Shown here in pieces: positions 8,721 to 16,749 of a stretch of 64,000 nucleotides of DNA (positions are counted from its first letter, which is position 1; the number at the start of each line of letters is the position of its first letter). A model generated the notes under the pieces. The model worked only from the letters and a program-made list of their open reading frames with translations, had not been told where the DNA came from and did not search any database. Location: assembly GCF_019216885.1 (NCBI RefSeq), contig NZ_JAAQRC020000002.1:507001-571000 (forward strand), in the 5' to 3' direction. Both the position numbers and the translations under genes were made by a program. The stretch is from Methylobacterium sp. SyP6R (lineage in GTDB: Bacteria > Pseudomonadota > Alphaproteobacteria > Rhizobiales > Beijerinckiaceae).

Positions 8721-9179
8721 CTAATACCAGTATGCCCGACGATAATAGACGCGAGGATATCCCCATCGGTAGCCTGTGCGCCAATAGGACCGTCTGTAAC
8801 CGTAGCGATAGACGGGATACGCATAATATCCAGGCCCGCCGTATCCTCTCCAATAGACGCGACGATAGGGGCGATAATATCCTGGATAGGAGTAGTAGGC
8901 CGGATAATAGGCCGGGTATCCATACCAGTACGGGTTGAGCGGAGCGGTGGCCGCCGCCGCGAGGCCCACGGCGCCGCCCACGATGGCCCCCGCCGCCAAG
9001 GCGCCGCCCCAGGCAGGCCCCCATCCGTACCAATAGACGGATTCCGTGATCGACCGGCCGGCGATCTGCTCGCCGGACACGACCGGGAACGGTCCGGCAC
9101 CGGCCGGCGCGCCGGAGCCCAGCGCGATCGCAGATCCGAGCGCCCCAGCGGCCACCATTCGTCGCATGTCGAGGATCAT
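8721..9179 (-). CDS. Exported Tyr-rich protein with glycine-zipper-like hydrophobic segment
   Basis: A 152-residue protein: signal peptide ('MRRMVAAGALGSAIALGSGA'), a hydrophobic Ala/Gly segment ('GGALAAGAIVGGAVGLAAAA', about residues 56-75) and a C-terminal half in which tyrosine is very frequent ('YWYGYPAYYPAYYSYPGYY'). The start at 9179 is supported by GGGAGG 7 nt upstream; an in-frame ATG at 9233 lacks one. It is the third small secreted Tyr-rich protein in 2 kb. The coding strand here has lower GC than its neighbours because of the TAT/TAC codons. Function unknown. Confidence 0.7.
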   Translation of the reverse strand: MILDMRRMVAAGALGSAIALGSGAPAGAGPFPVVSGEQIAGRSITESVYWYGWGPAWGGALAAGAIVGGAVGLAAAATAPLNPYWYGYPAYYPAYYSYPGYYRPYRRVYWRGYGGPGYYAYPVYRYGYRRSYWRTGYRWGYPRVYYRRAYWY

Positions 9180-9758
9180 GAGTAGCCTCCCGGTTTCCGG
9201 CTTCGGTCTTTTTTCAGGCGCGCAATTCGCCATCGAAATATCGGTCTTGAAATATCTTTAGGTATTTATAAAATACTGTCCAATCGGACAAAATTTGACA
9301 ATTCGACTGATCGTCATTCGATGTATTCGATGTCATGCACGCTTCGATCTTGAGAAATCGATCGGATTGGAGCACGCCTCGCAGGCAGAGGCTTGATCGA
9401 ACAGGACAATCTCGCGCGCAGTCTTCCTGCGGCACGGATGATCCGGTCGAATCGCTCGCGATGGTGCGAAGGCCCGGCAGGACTTGTCCATCCGGTCTTG
9501 GCCATCCGGTCTTTCCCATGCGGTCTTGGCCGATCGACCTTGCCGTCCTGCCGGCCCAGTCGCCGGGCCAACCCCGAAGACTGCCGCCTGCCGCATCGTC
9601 CAAGCGCGCTCGGATCAAGCGCGCCCGGAACATGTCCCCTCGGATCAAGTCGGCGAGGCGCGTCCGGGCCAGTCTGGGCCATCTGCGCCGCTCCGTCTGG
9701 CGCCGGGGTCGCGGCCGAGAAAGCCGCGCGATGCGGCCGGTGAGCCGGAGGCGAGCTG
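9180..9758. other. Intergenic region with AT-rich segment and degenerate tandem repeats
   Basis: The first about 130 bp (9190-9320) are AT-rich. Further along are three copies of a 14-bp unit, CCATCCGGTCTTGG (9488-9529, copies 2 and 3 diverged), and imperfect repeats containing CGGATCAAG around 9610-9650. No gene is supported. Confidence 0.6.
9488..9529. repeat. 3 x 14-bp tandem repeat
   Basis: Three head-to-tail 14-bp units (CCATCCGGTCTTGG, CCATCCGGTCTTTC, CCATGCGGTCTTGG) in the region upstream of the TAXI-type gene. No coding sequence overlaps. Confidence 0.85.
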
Positions 9759-11183
9759 ATGATGGACGAGGCAAGTCTCATCCCCGCCGATCCCGATCGG
9801 GTGGGGGCCGATCACCCCGATCCCGATCGCCCCGATCCCGTCGTGCCGCCGCGGCGGGGATGGGGCCGCACGATCGCGGTGATCGGGGTGCTGCTCGTGG
9901 CGGCGGCCGGGTTCGGGCTCGCCCATGTCTGGTCGCCCCACGCCGATCTGCGCATCACCACGGGCCCGCCCGGCAGCGCGGCCTATCGCTTCATCACGGC
10001 CTTCGCGTCGGTCTCGAAGGTCCAGCACCCCCGCGTCGCCCTGCAACTGGTGCAGGTGGACGGCCTCGCAGGCAGCGCCAAGGCGCTGGAGGAGCGGCAA
10101 ACCGATCTCGCGATCCTGCGCAGCGACGCGGCCCCGCCCGCCAATGCCCAGACCATCGTGATCCTGCGCCGGGACGTGGTCGCCTTCGTCCTGCCGCCCC
10201 ACAGCCCCGTCGGCGCGGTCGCGAACCTGGCCGGCCGGACGGTCGGCATCCCCTCCGGCCCGCTGCAGGCCGACAATGCCCGGATCCTCGACACCGTGCT
10301 GAGCTTCTTCAACGTCCCCGCGAAGGAGGTCGGACGGGTGTTCATGCCGCTCGACGACCTCGCCCAGGCCGTGAGCCACAAGAAGCTGGCCGCCATCCTG
10401 GCGGTCGGCCCGATCGCCCCGGGCGAGGCCGTCGACGCGGTCGCCGCGGTCGCGCGCGCGACCAGGGGGACGCCGGGCCTCCTCGCCCTCGACGAGGCGG
10501 AGGCCATCGGCAAGCGCTTCCCGGGCTTCGAGTCGATCGACGTGCCCGCCGGGGCGCTCCGGGCGAGACCGGCCACGCCGAGCGACACCACCACCACCCT
10601 CGCGGTCACCTACCGCTTCGCCGCGTCGGAACTGATGCCCAACGTGGTCGCGGCCGCGATCGCACGCTCGATCCTGACCACGAAGGCCAAGCTCGTGGCG
10701 GTCACGCCGCTCGCCGCCCAGATCGAGGCGCCCGATCCCGACGACAAGAGCCCGATCCTGCCGCTCCACCCGGGCGTCGCCGCCTATCTCAGCAACGGGG
10801 ACGAGAGCTTCTTCGATCAAGCGCAGCAATATTTCTACGTCGGCGGCCTGGTCGTCAGCCTCGCCGGCTCGCTGTTTGCCGCATTGTCGAGCTACTGGAC
10901 GAGGCGGCGGTCGGCCCAGGATTGGCGGCCGATCCAGCGGCTGGTCGCGATCGCCGACGAGGCGCCGCGGGCCGCAGGCCCCGAACTGGCGGTGCTGGAG
11001 AGCGAGTTCCGGGCTCTCGTCTCGTCCGTCCTGGGCCGCTCGCCCGGCGCCGCGGATACCGACCGGCTGTCGGCCTTCTCGACGGCGCTCGCGCATGCCC
11101 GGCACGCCCTGGACAGCCGGCGCGCCGTCCTCGGCCCCGAGGCCCCCTCCCGGCCGGCCGCGACCCCGGCCCGGTCCGGGTGA
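9759..11183 (+). CDS. Membrane-anchored TAXI-family solute-binding protein
   Basis: A 474-residue protein. A short Asp/Pro-rich cytoplasmic tail precedes a transmembrane anchor (about residues 36-58), followed by a periplasmic TAXI/TRAP-type binding domain ('LRITTGPPGSAAYRFITAF', 'RQTDLAILRSDAA') and a second membrane segment near residues 365-385, then a cytoplasmic helical tail. TAXI receptors normally deliver substrate to a TRAP DctQM permease; none is adjacent, and the anchored architecture suggests a sensing or alternative role. GGAGG lies 7 nt before the first of two consecutive ATGs. Family assignment is good; substrate unknown. Confidence 0.82.
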   Translation: MMDEASLIPADPDRVGADHPDPDRPDPVVPPRRGWGRTIAVIGVLLVAAAGFGLAHVWSPHADLRITTGPPGSAAYRFITAFASVSKVQHPRVALQLVQVDGLAGSAKALEERQTDLAILRSDAAPPANAQTIVILRRDVVAFVLPPHSPVGAVANLAGRTVGIPSGPLQADNARILDTVLSFFNVPAKEVGRVFMPLDDLAQAVSHKKLAAILAVGPIAPGEAVDAVAAVARATRGTPGLLALDEAEAIGKRFPGFESIDVPAGALRARPATPSDTTTTLAVTYRFAASELMPNVVAAAIARSILTTKAKLVAVTPLAAQIEAPDPDDKSPILPLHPGVAAYLSNGDESFFDQAQQYFYVGGLVVSLAGSLFAALSSYWTRRRSAQDWRPIQRLVAIADEAPRAAGPELAVLESEFRALVSSVLGRSPGAADTDRLSAFSTALAHARHALDSRRAVLGPEAPSRPAATPARSG

Positions 11184-11229
11184 CCCGATTCCGGGTGACA
11201 TGGCGAGGATGTCCGGTCGACGCGGCCTG

Positions 11230-11874
11230 TCACGTCCGCGCCGGGGGAGCGTCGGGGCCCGTCGCCGCCGCATCCGCCCGCCGCCCGGCTGGTTCCAGGA
11301 GGAGCGCGCGCAGCCTCGCCCCGCCGGTCGCGCGGTCGATCTCCCGGTAGGTGAAGTAGGGGATCAGGGCCACGAACATCACCCAGGCGAAGGAGGCGAA
11401 GCCGCGCGGGCCGCCCGCCATCTCGGGCAGGACGGCGCGCGGCGCCTTCCCGTGCCAGGCCCCGACCAGCAGCTCCTCGAGCACGTAGGCGGCCATCAGG
11501 ACTGCCGTGAACAGGAGCGAGCGGTACAGGATCGCGTAGACGAGCGGCCCTTCCCCGAGGCGCCGGCCCACGGTCAGCGAGCCGAGCTTCGCCGCCTCGG
11601 CGATCAGCATGAACTTGGCCAGGACGAGGGCGTTGATCAGCCCGAGCGCGTAGAAATGATAGCTTGGGAAATGCGGGACGTCCTGGTCGGCCCTCGCGTA
11701 GATGTTGACGCTGAACAGGATCAGGGTGCCGAAGATGACCAGGAGATAGGTGGCAAAGCCCAGGTAGCGCCCGGCCTCGCGGGCGGCCCGTTGCGCCAGG
11801 GTCGGCCTCGGCGGGCCGGCACCGGCACGGTCCTGCGGATCGAGGGCGGCCTGTCGGGGGGATGTGGCGGGCAT
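11230..11874 (-). CDS. Hypothetical four-TM inner-membrane protein
   Basis: A 214-residue protein with four predicted membrane helices: 'YLGFATYLLVIFGTLILFSV', 'YALGLINALVLAKFMLIAEA', 'AILYRSLLFTAVLMAAYVLE' and 'FASFAWVMFVALIPYFTY'. Both termini are Pro/Ala/Arg-rich and likely cytoplasmic. It follows the DUF892 and ABC-membrane genes on the same strand, probably in one transcription unit beginning near 13.7 kb. Similar proteins of unknown function occur in Rhizobiales stress clusters. No catalytic motif is visible. Confidence 0.72.
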   Translation of the reverse strand: MPATSPRQAALDPQDRAGAGPPRPTLAQRAAREAGRYLGFATYLLVIFGTLILFSVNIYARADQDVPHFPSYHFYALGLINALVLAKFMLIAEAAKLGSLTVGRRLGEGPLVYAILYRSLLFTAVLMAAYVLEELLVGAWHGKAPRAVLPEMAGGPRGFASFAWVMFVALIPYFTYREIDRATGGARLRALLLEPAGRRADAAATGPDAPPART

Positions 11875-12014
11875 GGCGTGAATCTCCGGAGGTCCCGTCT
11901 CCTCGCGCGGCTTCCGGGCCTCGGCCTGCGCCGGCCCGCATGGACGAGCCCGATCCCCGCCCATGATCGAAGGCCCCGCGCCGAGAGCACGGCGCGGGGC
12001 CTCGCCGGTCGGGC

Positions 12015-12518
12015 TCAGGCCGCGAGCTTGACCGCGTGCTTGCTCTCGATGGTGCGGCGGATCAGGCGGCCGGTCCGCTCGATGAAGGCCATCTTGTCGG
12101 CCAGGCAGCTTTCCAGCAGGACGCCGACGCCGAAATGCCCGCTCACGTCGGCCATGGCGATCAGGGCCCGGTACTCGGCGATGCGCAGGTGCATCAGGTG
12201 GTTGGCCTTGACGAGGATGAACAGCGCCTTGGCCGCCGGTGCCTGGATCTCGGAGAGCTCGCGCCGGAAGTCCTCCATGAAGACCTCCTGCAGCCTTCCA
12301 TTGGCGGTGATCGGCTTCTCGCCGATCAGCTCGAAGCAGCGGTCGAGCGACTTGATGATCTTGTCCTGGATGAAGGCGCGCGACTGCAGCGCTTCCTGGA
12401 TGGCCGGATCCTGTGCGACCTGGCTCAGCTCGTCGTAGACCTTCGTCGCCCGCTCGGCATGGTGCCGCGCGTCGCTCAGCATCCGCACGAAGAGTTCCCT
12501 TGGTGTCTTGACCGGCAT
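12015..12518 (-). CDS. DUF892 (YciF-like) ferritin-fold protein
   Basis: A 167-residue all-helical protein. The N-terminal 'RELFVRMLSDARHHAERATKV' and the repeated helix-hairpin layout match the DUF892/YciF family, which adopts a ferritin-like four-helix bundle and is induced by stress in enterobacteria. Typical family length is about 165. It is preceded by a clear leader and lies 63 bp downstream of the ABC-membrane gene, likely co-transcribed. Metal binding is not certain: the carboxylate ligands are not unambiguous by eye. Confidence 0.78.
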   Translation of the reverse strand: MPVKTPRELFVRMLSDARHHAERATKVYDELSQVAQDPAIQEALQSRAFIQDKIIKSLDRCFELIGEKPITANGRLQEVFMEDFRRELSEIQAPAAKALFILVKANHLMHLRIAEYRALIAMADVSGHFGVGVLLESCLADKMAFIERTGRLIRRTIESKHAVKLAA

Positions 12519-12581
12519 TGTAACCTCCGAAGACGACCTCCACAGACGGCCCGGCTTTCGATCCGGGCGCCACCCTGGAGG

Positions 12582-13649
12582 CTAGGTCGCTTCGCGGCGG
12601 TTCGCTTGATCGGAGGTGACACGTCCGAGTGGTCCCGTGGCGAGCGGCCCTTCGGCGGGGCCCGCCGTCGCCCGGGCGATCAGGTCGTATTTCGTGCGCG
12701 TCACGCTCACGTCCCGGAACCAGCCGACGAGGTCGCCCCACGGGTCGTTCATGTGGGCGAGGCCCGACACGAAGGCCACCACCGTGCCGAGCTCCGCCCC
12801 GCCCGTCGCGACGGCGTAGCCGCCGACCGCCAGGATGCCGGCGACGCCGAGGTGGTAGGACAGGTTCATCAGGAAGTTCATCGAAAACTTGTAGCCGAAG
12901 ATGCCCATGTTCAGGCGGAACACGCCGTCGAGGCGGTCCAGCTCCGCCGGCGTCGGTCCCGGCAGCGCCGCCGGCCGTTCGACCAGCCCGCCGCTGATCC
13001 GGCGCAGCAGCCCGACCCGGGTGGCGACGCGGCGGTTGATCGCCCGCTGCATCAGCGGCACGAAGACGAGCTGGGGCGAGAACACCGCGAGCGTCACCAG
13101 GGCCATCGGCGGATGGAGGAGCGCCAGGTAGGTCAGCGTGGAGACGAGCACGCCCGCCTGCAGCAGCGGCTCCGACAGGCACACGCCGACGAAGCTGCCG
13201 ACCGGCTCGGCCTCGTCGAGCACCATCGCGATCTCGATGCCCCGATCCGGGCCGGAGGCGGCATGGACATCCGCCATGATCGCGGCGCGCAGGCGCCGGA
13301 CGGCGCGCTCGCCGACGAAGCCGCGGCCGAGATTGAGCGCGAGCTTGAGCCCGCCGAGGCCGGCCGCGGCCAGCACGTAGAGCAGGGCGAGGCCGAGGAG
13401 CGGGCGCGGATCGGCGCCGCGCACGGCGAGGCCCACCGCGCGGCGCTGGAGCTCGATCGGGGCGAGGCCCGCCAGGAACACCGCGACGGCGAGCAGCGCC
13501 AGCCCGGCCTGCGCGAGCGCGCTCTCCCGCCAGATGAAGGCGAGGAGACTGGGCGCCGTGCGGCGCGGGGCGGGGGAGGCGGTGTCGGACGGCTCCGGCC
13601 GCCGGGTCCGGGAGAGGTCGGCCAAGTCCGTATGCAGGCTCGTCGGCAT
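12582..13649 (-). CDS. ABC-transporter-type membrane domain protein lacking an ATPase domain
   Basis: A 355-residue protein with about six membrane helices typical of an ABC exporter transmembrane domain (type I), e.g. 'AQAGLALLAVAVFLAGLAPIE', 'LLGLALLYVLAAAGLGGLKL' and 'HLGVAGILAVGGYAVATGGA'. The sequence stops where the nucleotide-binding domain would begin: no Walker A, signature or Walker B motif is present and none is in the next frame. It starts a minus-strand operon with DUF892 and the four-TM protein, with a FixK-type box about 100 bp upstream (13751-13764). Either a separate ATPase is used or the domain serves a non-transport role. Confidence 0.8.
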   Translation of the reverse strand: MPTSLHTDLADLSRTRRPEPSDTASPAPRRTAPSLLAFIWRESALAQAGLALLAVAVFLAGLAPIELQRRAVGLAVRGADPRPLLGLALLYVLAAAGLGGLKLALNLGRGFVGERAVRRLRAAIMADVHAASGPDRGIEIAMVLDEAEPVGSFVGVCLSEPLLQAGVLVSTLTYLALLHPPMALVTLAVFSPQLVFVPLMQRAINRRVATRVGLLRRISGGLVERPAALPGPTPAELDRLDGVFRLNMGIFGYKFSMNFLMNLSYHLGVAGILAVGGYAVATGGAELGTVVAFVSGLAHMNDPWGDLVGWFRDVSVTRTKYDLIARATAGPAEGPLATGPLGRVTSDQANRREAT

Positions 13650-13750
13650 GCGTCGTCCCCGATGCCGTCGCCCCCGGGAGCGAGGACGAACCCTCGGCGA
13701 GAGCCGCCCCCGGCGAGTGCTCGTCTACCCGTCGGCGGCCCGCCGCCGCC

Positions 13751-13764
13751 TTGAGGCGGATCAA
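13751..13764. promoter_or_regulatory. FixK-type box TTGAGGCGGATCAA (divergent promoter region)
   Basis: This is an exact match to TTG(A/C)-N6-(T/G)CAA. It lies between the minus-strand ABC-membrane gene (start 13649) and the plus-strand universal stress protein gene (start 13874), and overlaps the first copy of a 10-bp tandem repeat. Confidence 0.65.
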
Positions 13765-13791
13765 GATCGGCCAAGATCGGCCAAGATCGGC
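13762..13791. repeat. 3 x 10-bp tandem repeat between two FixK-type boxes
   Basis: Three perfect copies of CAAGATCGGC. The first copy includes the 3' half-site of the box at 13751-13764. The repeat sets the distance between the two boxes (13751 and 13801). Confidence 0.92.
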
Positions 13792-13800
13792 AACCCCGGC

Positions 13801-13814
13801 TTGCGCTGCATCAA
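13801..13814. promoter_or_regulatory. FixK-type box TTGCGCTGCATCAA before the universal stress protein gene
   Basis: This matches TTG(A/C)-N6-(T/G)CAA using the C variant. If it works as a class II activator site, transcription would begin near 13849, giving a leader of about 25 nt before the GTG at 13874. Confidence 0.6.
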
Positions 13815-13873
13815 GGTGGCGACGCCCGATCGGGCCGATCCTGGGCGCGCCTCATCCAGCGGGAGCAGCAGCC

Positions 13874-14689
13874 GTGATCAAGGATCTGACGATCGTCGTC
13901 GACGGGGTGGGCCGGCGCGCCGCGCCGTACGGAATCAGGCTCGCGGCGCAGTTCGAGGCCTGCATCTCCGCCGTGAGCGTCCTGCCGCTCGTGCCGTTCC
14001 AGACCTTCGCGCAGGCCGAAATCCGCTACGACCTGGTCGTGGCCGCCGAGCAGGATGCCCGCGAGCAGGCCGATGCGGCGGTCGCGGCCGTGGCCGCCGC
14101 GGCCCAGGCCGCGGGCCTGTCCTGCGAGACGAGCGCGATCTGCACCTCGGCCCCGCTCGCGCCGCGGCGCCTCGCCGAGTTCGTCCACCTGAGCGACCTC
14201 GCGGTGATCGAGCAGGCCGACGACACCGCGCCCAAGCCCGCGGACGCCTATCTGGACGACCTCCTGTTCCAGGGCGCGCGCCCGGTGCTGGTGGTGCCCT
14301 ACATCCACGAGGCGCCGCCCCGGCTCGCCTGCGCGGTGGTGGCCTGGGACGGCAGCGCGCCCGCGGCGCGCGCCCTGAGCGACGCGATCCCGATCCTGCG
14401 CCGCACCGCCCGGGTCGAACTCGTCGGCGTGACCGACGAGCCGGTGCCGGAGGCGACGCGCTGGCGGGCGATCCGCCATCTCGCCCGGCACGGGATCGAG
14501 GCCACGGTCCACACGATCCCCGGCGGGGTGCCGGTGGCCGAGGCCCTGCTCTCGCACTGCGCCGATCGCGGGGCCGATCTCCTGGTGATGGGCGCCTACG
14601 GCCATTCGCGCCTGCGCGAGGCGATCCTCGGCGGGACCAGCCGGACGATTCTCGCCTCGATGACGGTCCCGGTGCTGATGTCGCGCTGA
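13874..14689 (+). CDS. Universal stress protein (UspA family, tandem domains)
   Basis: A 271-residue protein made of two Usp-like halves. The second half has the ATP-binding signature 'GADLLVMGAYGHSRLREAILGG...' with C-terminal 'MTVPVLMSR', as in UspA-fold proteins that bind ATP; the first half is degenerate. The start is a GTG at 13874 with GGGAG about 9 nt upstream; the frame is open further upstream but lacks support. Proteins of this size are induced under hypoxia and stress in alphaproteobacteria. Two FixK-type boxes upstream support oxygen control. Confidence 0.88.
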   Translation: MIKDLTIVVDGVGRRAAPYGIRLAAQFEACISAVSVLPLVPFQTFAQAEIRYDLVVAAEQDAREQADAAVAAVAAAAQAAGLSCETSAICTSAPLAPRRLAEFVHLSDLAVIEQADDTAPKPADAYLDDLLFQGARPVLVVPYIHEAPPRLACAVVAWDGSAPAARALSDAIPILRRTARVELVGVTDEPVPEATRWRAIRHLARHGIEATVHTIPGGVPVAEALLSHCADRGADLLVMGAYGHSRLREAILGGTSRTILASMTVPVLMSR

Positions 14690-14708
14690 CGGGCCGTCCC
14701 GGTCGCCT

Positions 14709-14722
14709 TTGATGCACCTCAA
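14709..14722. promoter_or_regulatory. FixK-type box TTGATGCACCTCAA before hsp20
   Basis: An exact TTGA-N6-TCAA match. It is centred 83 bp before the Hsp20 start; a class II site would give a leader of about 42 nt. Confidence 0.6.
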
Positions 14723-14798
14723 CGCGGGCGCGTCGCGATGGTGGCCTCCTCCGATTCTGCCGGCCGTGCCCCGGCCGGCCTCGAACAGGGAGACCGCC

Positions 14799-15290
14799 AT
14801 GAATCTCAAATCCCTCCTCGCCTTCAACCGGGGCGACGACGCGGCGGAGCGGGCGCTGCCGGCCACGTTCCCGTTCCAGCGCGAGATCGACCGGATGCTG
14901 GGCGACGTCTGGTCCGGCAAGGTCCTGTCGGGCATGCCCGCCTTCCTCCAGGCCGGGCCGTTCCCGCGGATGGATGTGGTCGAGCGCGCCGACCACGTCG
15001 AGGTGACGGCCGAGCTGCCGGGCCTCGAGCGCGCCGACGTCCATATCGAGCTCGCCGACGACCTGCTCCTCATCCGCGGCGAGAAGCGCCAGGAGACGGA
15101 GGAGACGAACGGCGCCCGCAAGGTGACCGAGCGCAGCTACGGCGCCTTCTCGCGCACGATCGAGCTGCCGCCCGGAACCAGGCCGGAGGAGATCGACGCC
15201 CGGATGGACAAGGGTGTCCTGACCCTGAAGCTGCCGAAGCCCAAGACCGCCGCCGTCACCCCGAAGGCGATCGAGATCAAGGCGGCGTGA
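14799..15290 (+). CDS. Hsp20-family small heat-shock protein
   Basis: A 163-residue protein with a central alpha-crystallin domain (about residues 50-150): 'PRMDVVERADHVEVTAELPG', 'LLLIRGEKRQE', 'YGAFSRTIELPPG' and the beta-strand signature 'MDKGVLTLKLPK'. The C-terminal tail 'VTPKAIEIKAA' carries the short Ile-x-Ile-type anchor seen in oligomeric sHsps. It acts as an ATP-independent holdase for unfolding proteins in the cytoplasm. A FixK-type box is upstream, and the gene sits between USP and the CBS/phasin/ADH operon, so it probably belongs to a low-oxygen stress set rather than a simple heat-shock operon. Confidence 0.93.
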   Translation: MNLKSLLAFNRGDDAAERALPATFPFQREIDRMLGDVWSGKVLSGMPAFLQAGPFPRMDVVERADHVEVTAELPGLERADVHIELADDLLLIRGEKRQETEETNGARKVTERSYGAFSRTIELPPGTRPEEIDARMDKGVLTLKLPKPKTAAVTPKAIEIKAA

Positions 15291-15312
15291 GGCCGGACAT
15301 CCGCGGCGGCGC

Positions 15313-16293
15313 TCACGGCACGAGCACCGCCGCTCCCTCGATCCCGGCCCGGTGCGCCGCGATGGCCGCCTCGGCTTGCATCAGGCGGAACACCCGGGTC
15401 CGGGTCGTGATCCCGGCCCGCGGTGCCAGGGCGAAGAAGTCCTTCGCATCCGCCCGCGTCAGGTTCGCCACCGAGAGGATCCGGCGCTCGCCCCAGAGCA
15501 GCGCGTAGGGGAAGGACGGGATGTCGCTCATGTGGATCCCGCCGCAGACCACGCTGCCGCCCTTGCGCACGGCCTTGAGCGCCGTCGGCACGAGGGCGCC
15601 GTCGGGCGCGAAGATCAGCGCGGCGTCGAGCGGGACCGGCGGCGGGGCATCCGAATCCCCGGCCCAGGCCGCGCCGAGGTCGCGGGCGAAGTCTTGCGCC
15701 TTGCGGTCGCCCGGCCGGGTGAAGGCGTGGACGACGCGGCCCTGGTGGCGGCAGATCTGGGCGACGATGTGCGCCGCCGCGCCGAAGCCGTAGAGGCCGA
15801 TCGCCGCCGCCTCGCCCGCCATCCGCAGGGTGCGCCAGCCGATCAGCCCGGCGCAGAGGAGCGGCGCCGTCGCGACCGGGTCGATGCCGTCGCCCAACGG
15901 GATGGTGTAGGCGGCCTCGGCCAGGACGTGGGAGGCGAACCCCCCGTCGCGGGTATAGCCGGTGAAGCCGGCTGCCTCGCACAGGTTCTCGCGGCCCGCC
16001 GCGCAATAGGCGCAATGTCCGCAGGTATGGCCGAGCCAGGGCAGGCCGACCCGGGCGCCGATCGCGGGCCCGGCCGTGCCGGCGCCCGCGGCCTCGACCC
16101 GGCCGACGATCTCGTGGCCGGGCACGATCGGCAGGCGGAGGTCCGGCAGGTCCCCGTCGATGACGTGGAGATCGGTGCGGCAGACCGCGCAGGCCTCGAC
16201 CCGGATGCGGACCTCGCCCGGACCCGGCACCGGATCGGGCCGGGTCTCGCGGACCAGCGGGCCGCCGATCCGGTGCAGGACCATCGCGTCCAT
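15313..16293 (-). CDS. Zinc-dependent alcohol dehydrogenase
   Basis: A 326-residue medium-chain dehydrogenase/reductase. Catalytic zinc ligands are visible as 'CAVCRTDLH' (Cys near residue 38) and 'GHEIVGRV' (His-Glu near 60); the structural zinc lobe is 'CGHCAYCAAGRENLC' (four Cys). The nucleotide-binding motif is 'GLYGFGAAAHI'. It matches AdhA/AdhP-like enzymes in the 320-345 residue range. It is the third gene of a minus-strand unit CBS-BON / phasin / ADH with short gaps, presumably driven from the FixK-like site at 17594. A role in redox balance under low oxygen (aldehyde reduction) is inference. Confidence 0.9.
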   Translation of the reverse strand: MDAMVLHRIGGPLVRETRPDPVPGPGEVRIRVEACAVCRTDLHVIDGDLPDLRLPIVPGHEIVGRVEAAGAGTAGPAIGARVGLPWLGHTCGHCAYCAAGRENLCEAAGFTGYTRDGGFASHVLAEAAYTIPLGDGIDPVATAPLLCAGLIGWRTLRMAGEAAAIGLYGFGAAAHIVAQICRHQGRVVHAFTRPGDRKAQDFARDLGAAWAGDSDAPPPVPLDAALIFAPDGALVPTALKAVRKGGSVVCGGIHMSDIPSFPYALLWGERRILSVANLTRADAKDFFALAPRAGITTRTRVFRLMQAEAAIAAHRAGIEGAAVLVP

Positions 16294-16322
16294 TGTTTCG
16301 GCCTCTCCGGCACTCGCGCGGC

Positions 16323-16670
16323 TCAGGCCGTGACGGACCGGGCCGCCTTGCCGGATTCGGGCACGGCGGTGTCGACCACGTCGCGGGAGAGCGTGTCCGC
16401 CTCGCGCTGGTAGTCGGTGAGCGTCTTCATCACGAAGTCCGCCTGGAGCTTGAGCGTCTCGGCGGGCGAGCCGCAGCGGCCGAGCGCCGCGACGTGCTCG
16501 GCCTGCGCCTGGAGGCGCCGGCTGCCGAAGCTCAGGATCTCGGCGGTGAGCCGCAGCGGCAGGTCGACGCCGAGGCTGCGCCAGAGCTTGGATTCGGTGG
16601 TCAGCAGAGCGGACATGTCGCCGAAGCCGGCGAGCCGGGGCGTCTCGCTGCCCATAGTTCTGGATGCCAT
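16323..16670 (-). CDS. Phasin-family protein
   Basis: A 115-residue amphipathic helical protein with no signal sequence. 'LWRSLGVDLPLRLTAEILSF', 'AQAEHVAALGRC' and 'ADFVMKTLTDYQREADTLSR' fit the phasin_2 family, small proteins coating polyhydroxyalkanoate granules and often co-induced with stress genes. GGAG lies 8 nt before the ATG at 16670. It lies 79 bp after the CBS-BON gene and 29 bp before ADH in the same transcription unit. Confidence 0.82.
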   Translation of the reverse strand: MASRTMGSETPRLAGFGDMSALLTTESKLWRSLGVDLPLRLTAEILSFGSRRLQAQAEHVAALGRCGSPAETLKLQADFVMKTLTDYQREADTLSRDVVDTAVPESGKAARSVTA

Positions 16671-16749
16671 GGTGATCTCCTGGTCGCGTCGCGTCCGGGG
16701 TGGACGTCCTGCCGCGCGGGGTGGACGCTGGGAACGCCGCACGGGTTTG

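Noticed and set aside
12606..12619. TTGATCGGAGGTGA as a FixK box before DUF892
   Set aside because: The second half-site does not match TCAA or GCAA.
11230..13764. A continuous 844-codon minus-strand frame spanning three genes
   Set aside because: It alternates between genuine and shadow translation; the ABC-membrane, DUF892 and four-TM genes are better supported individually.
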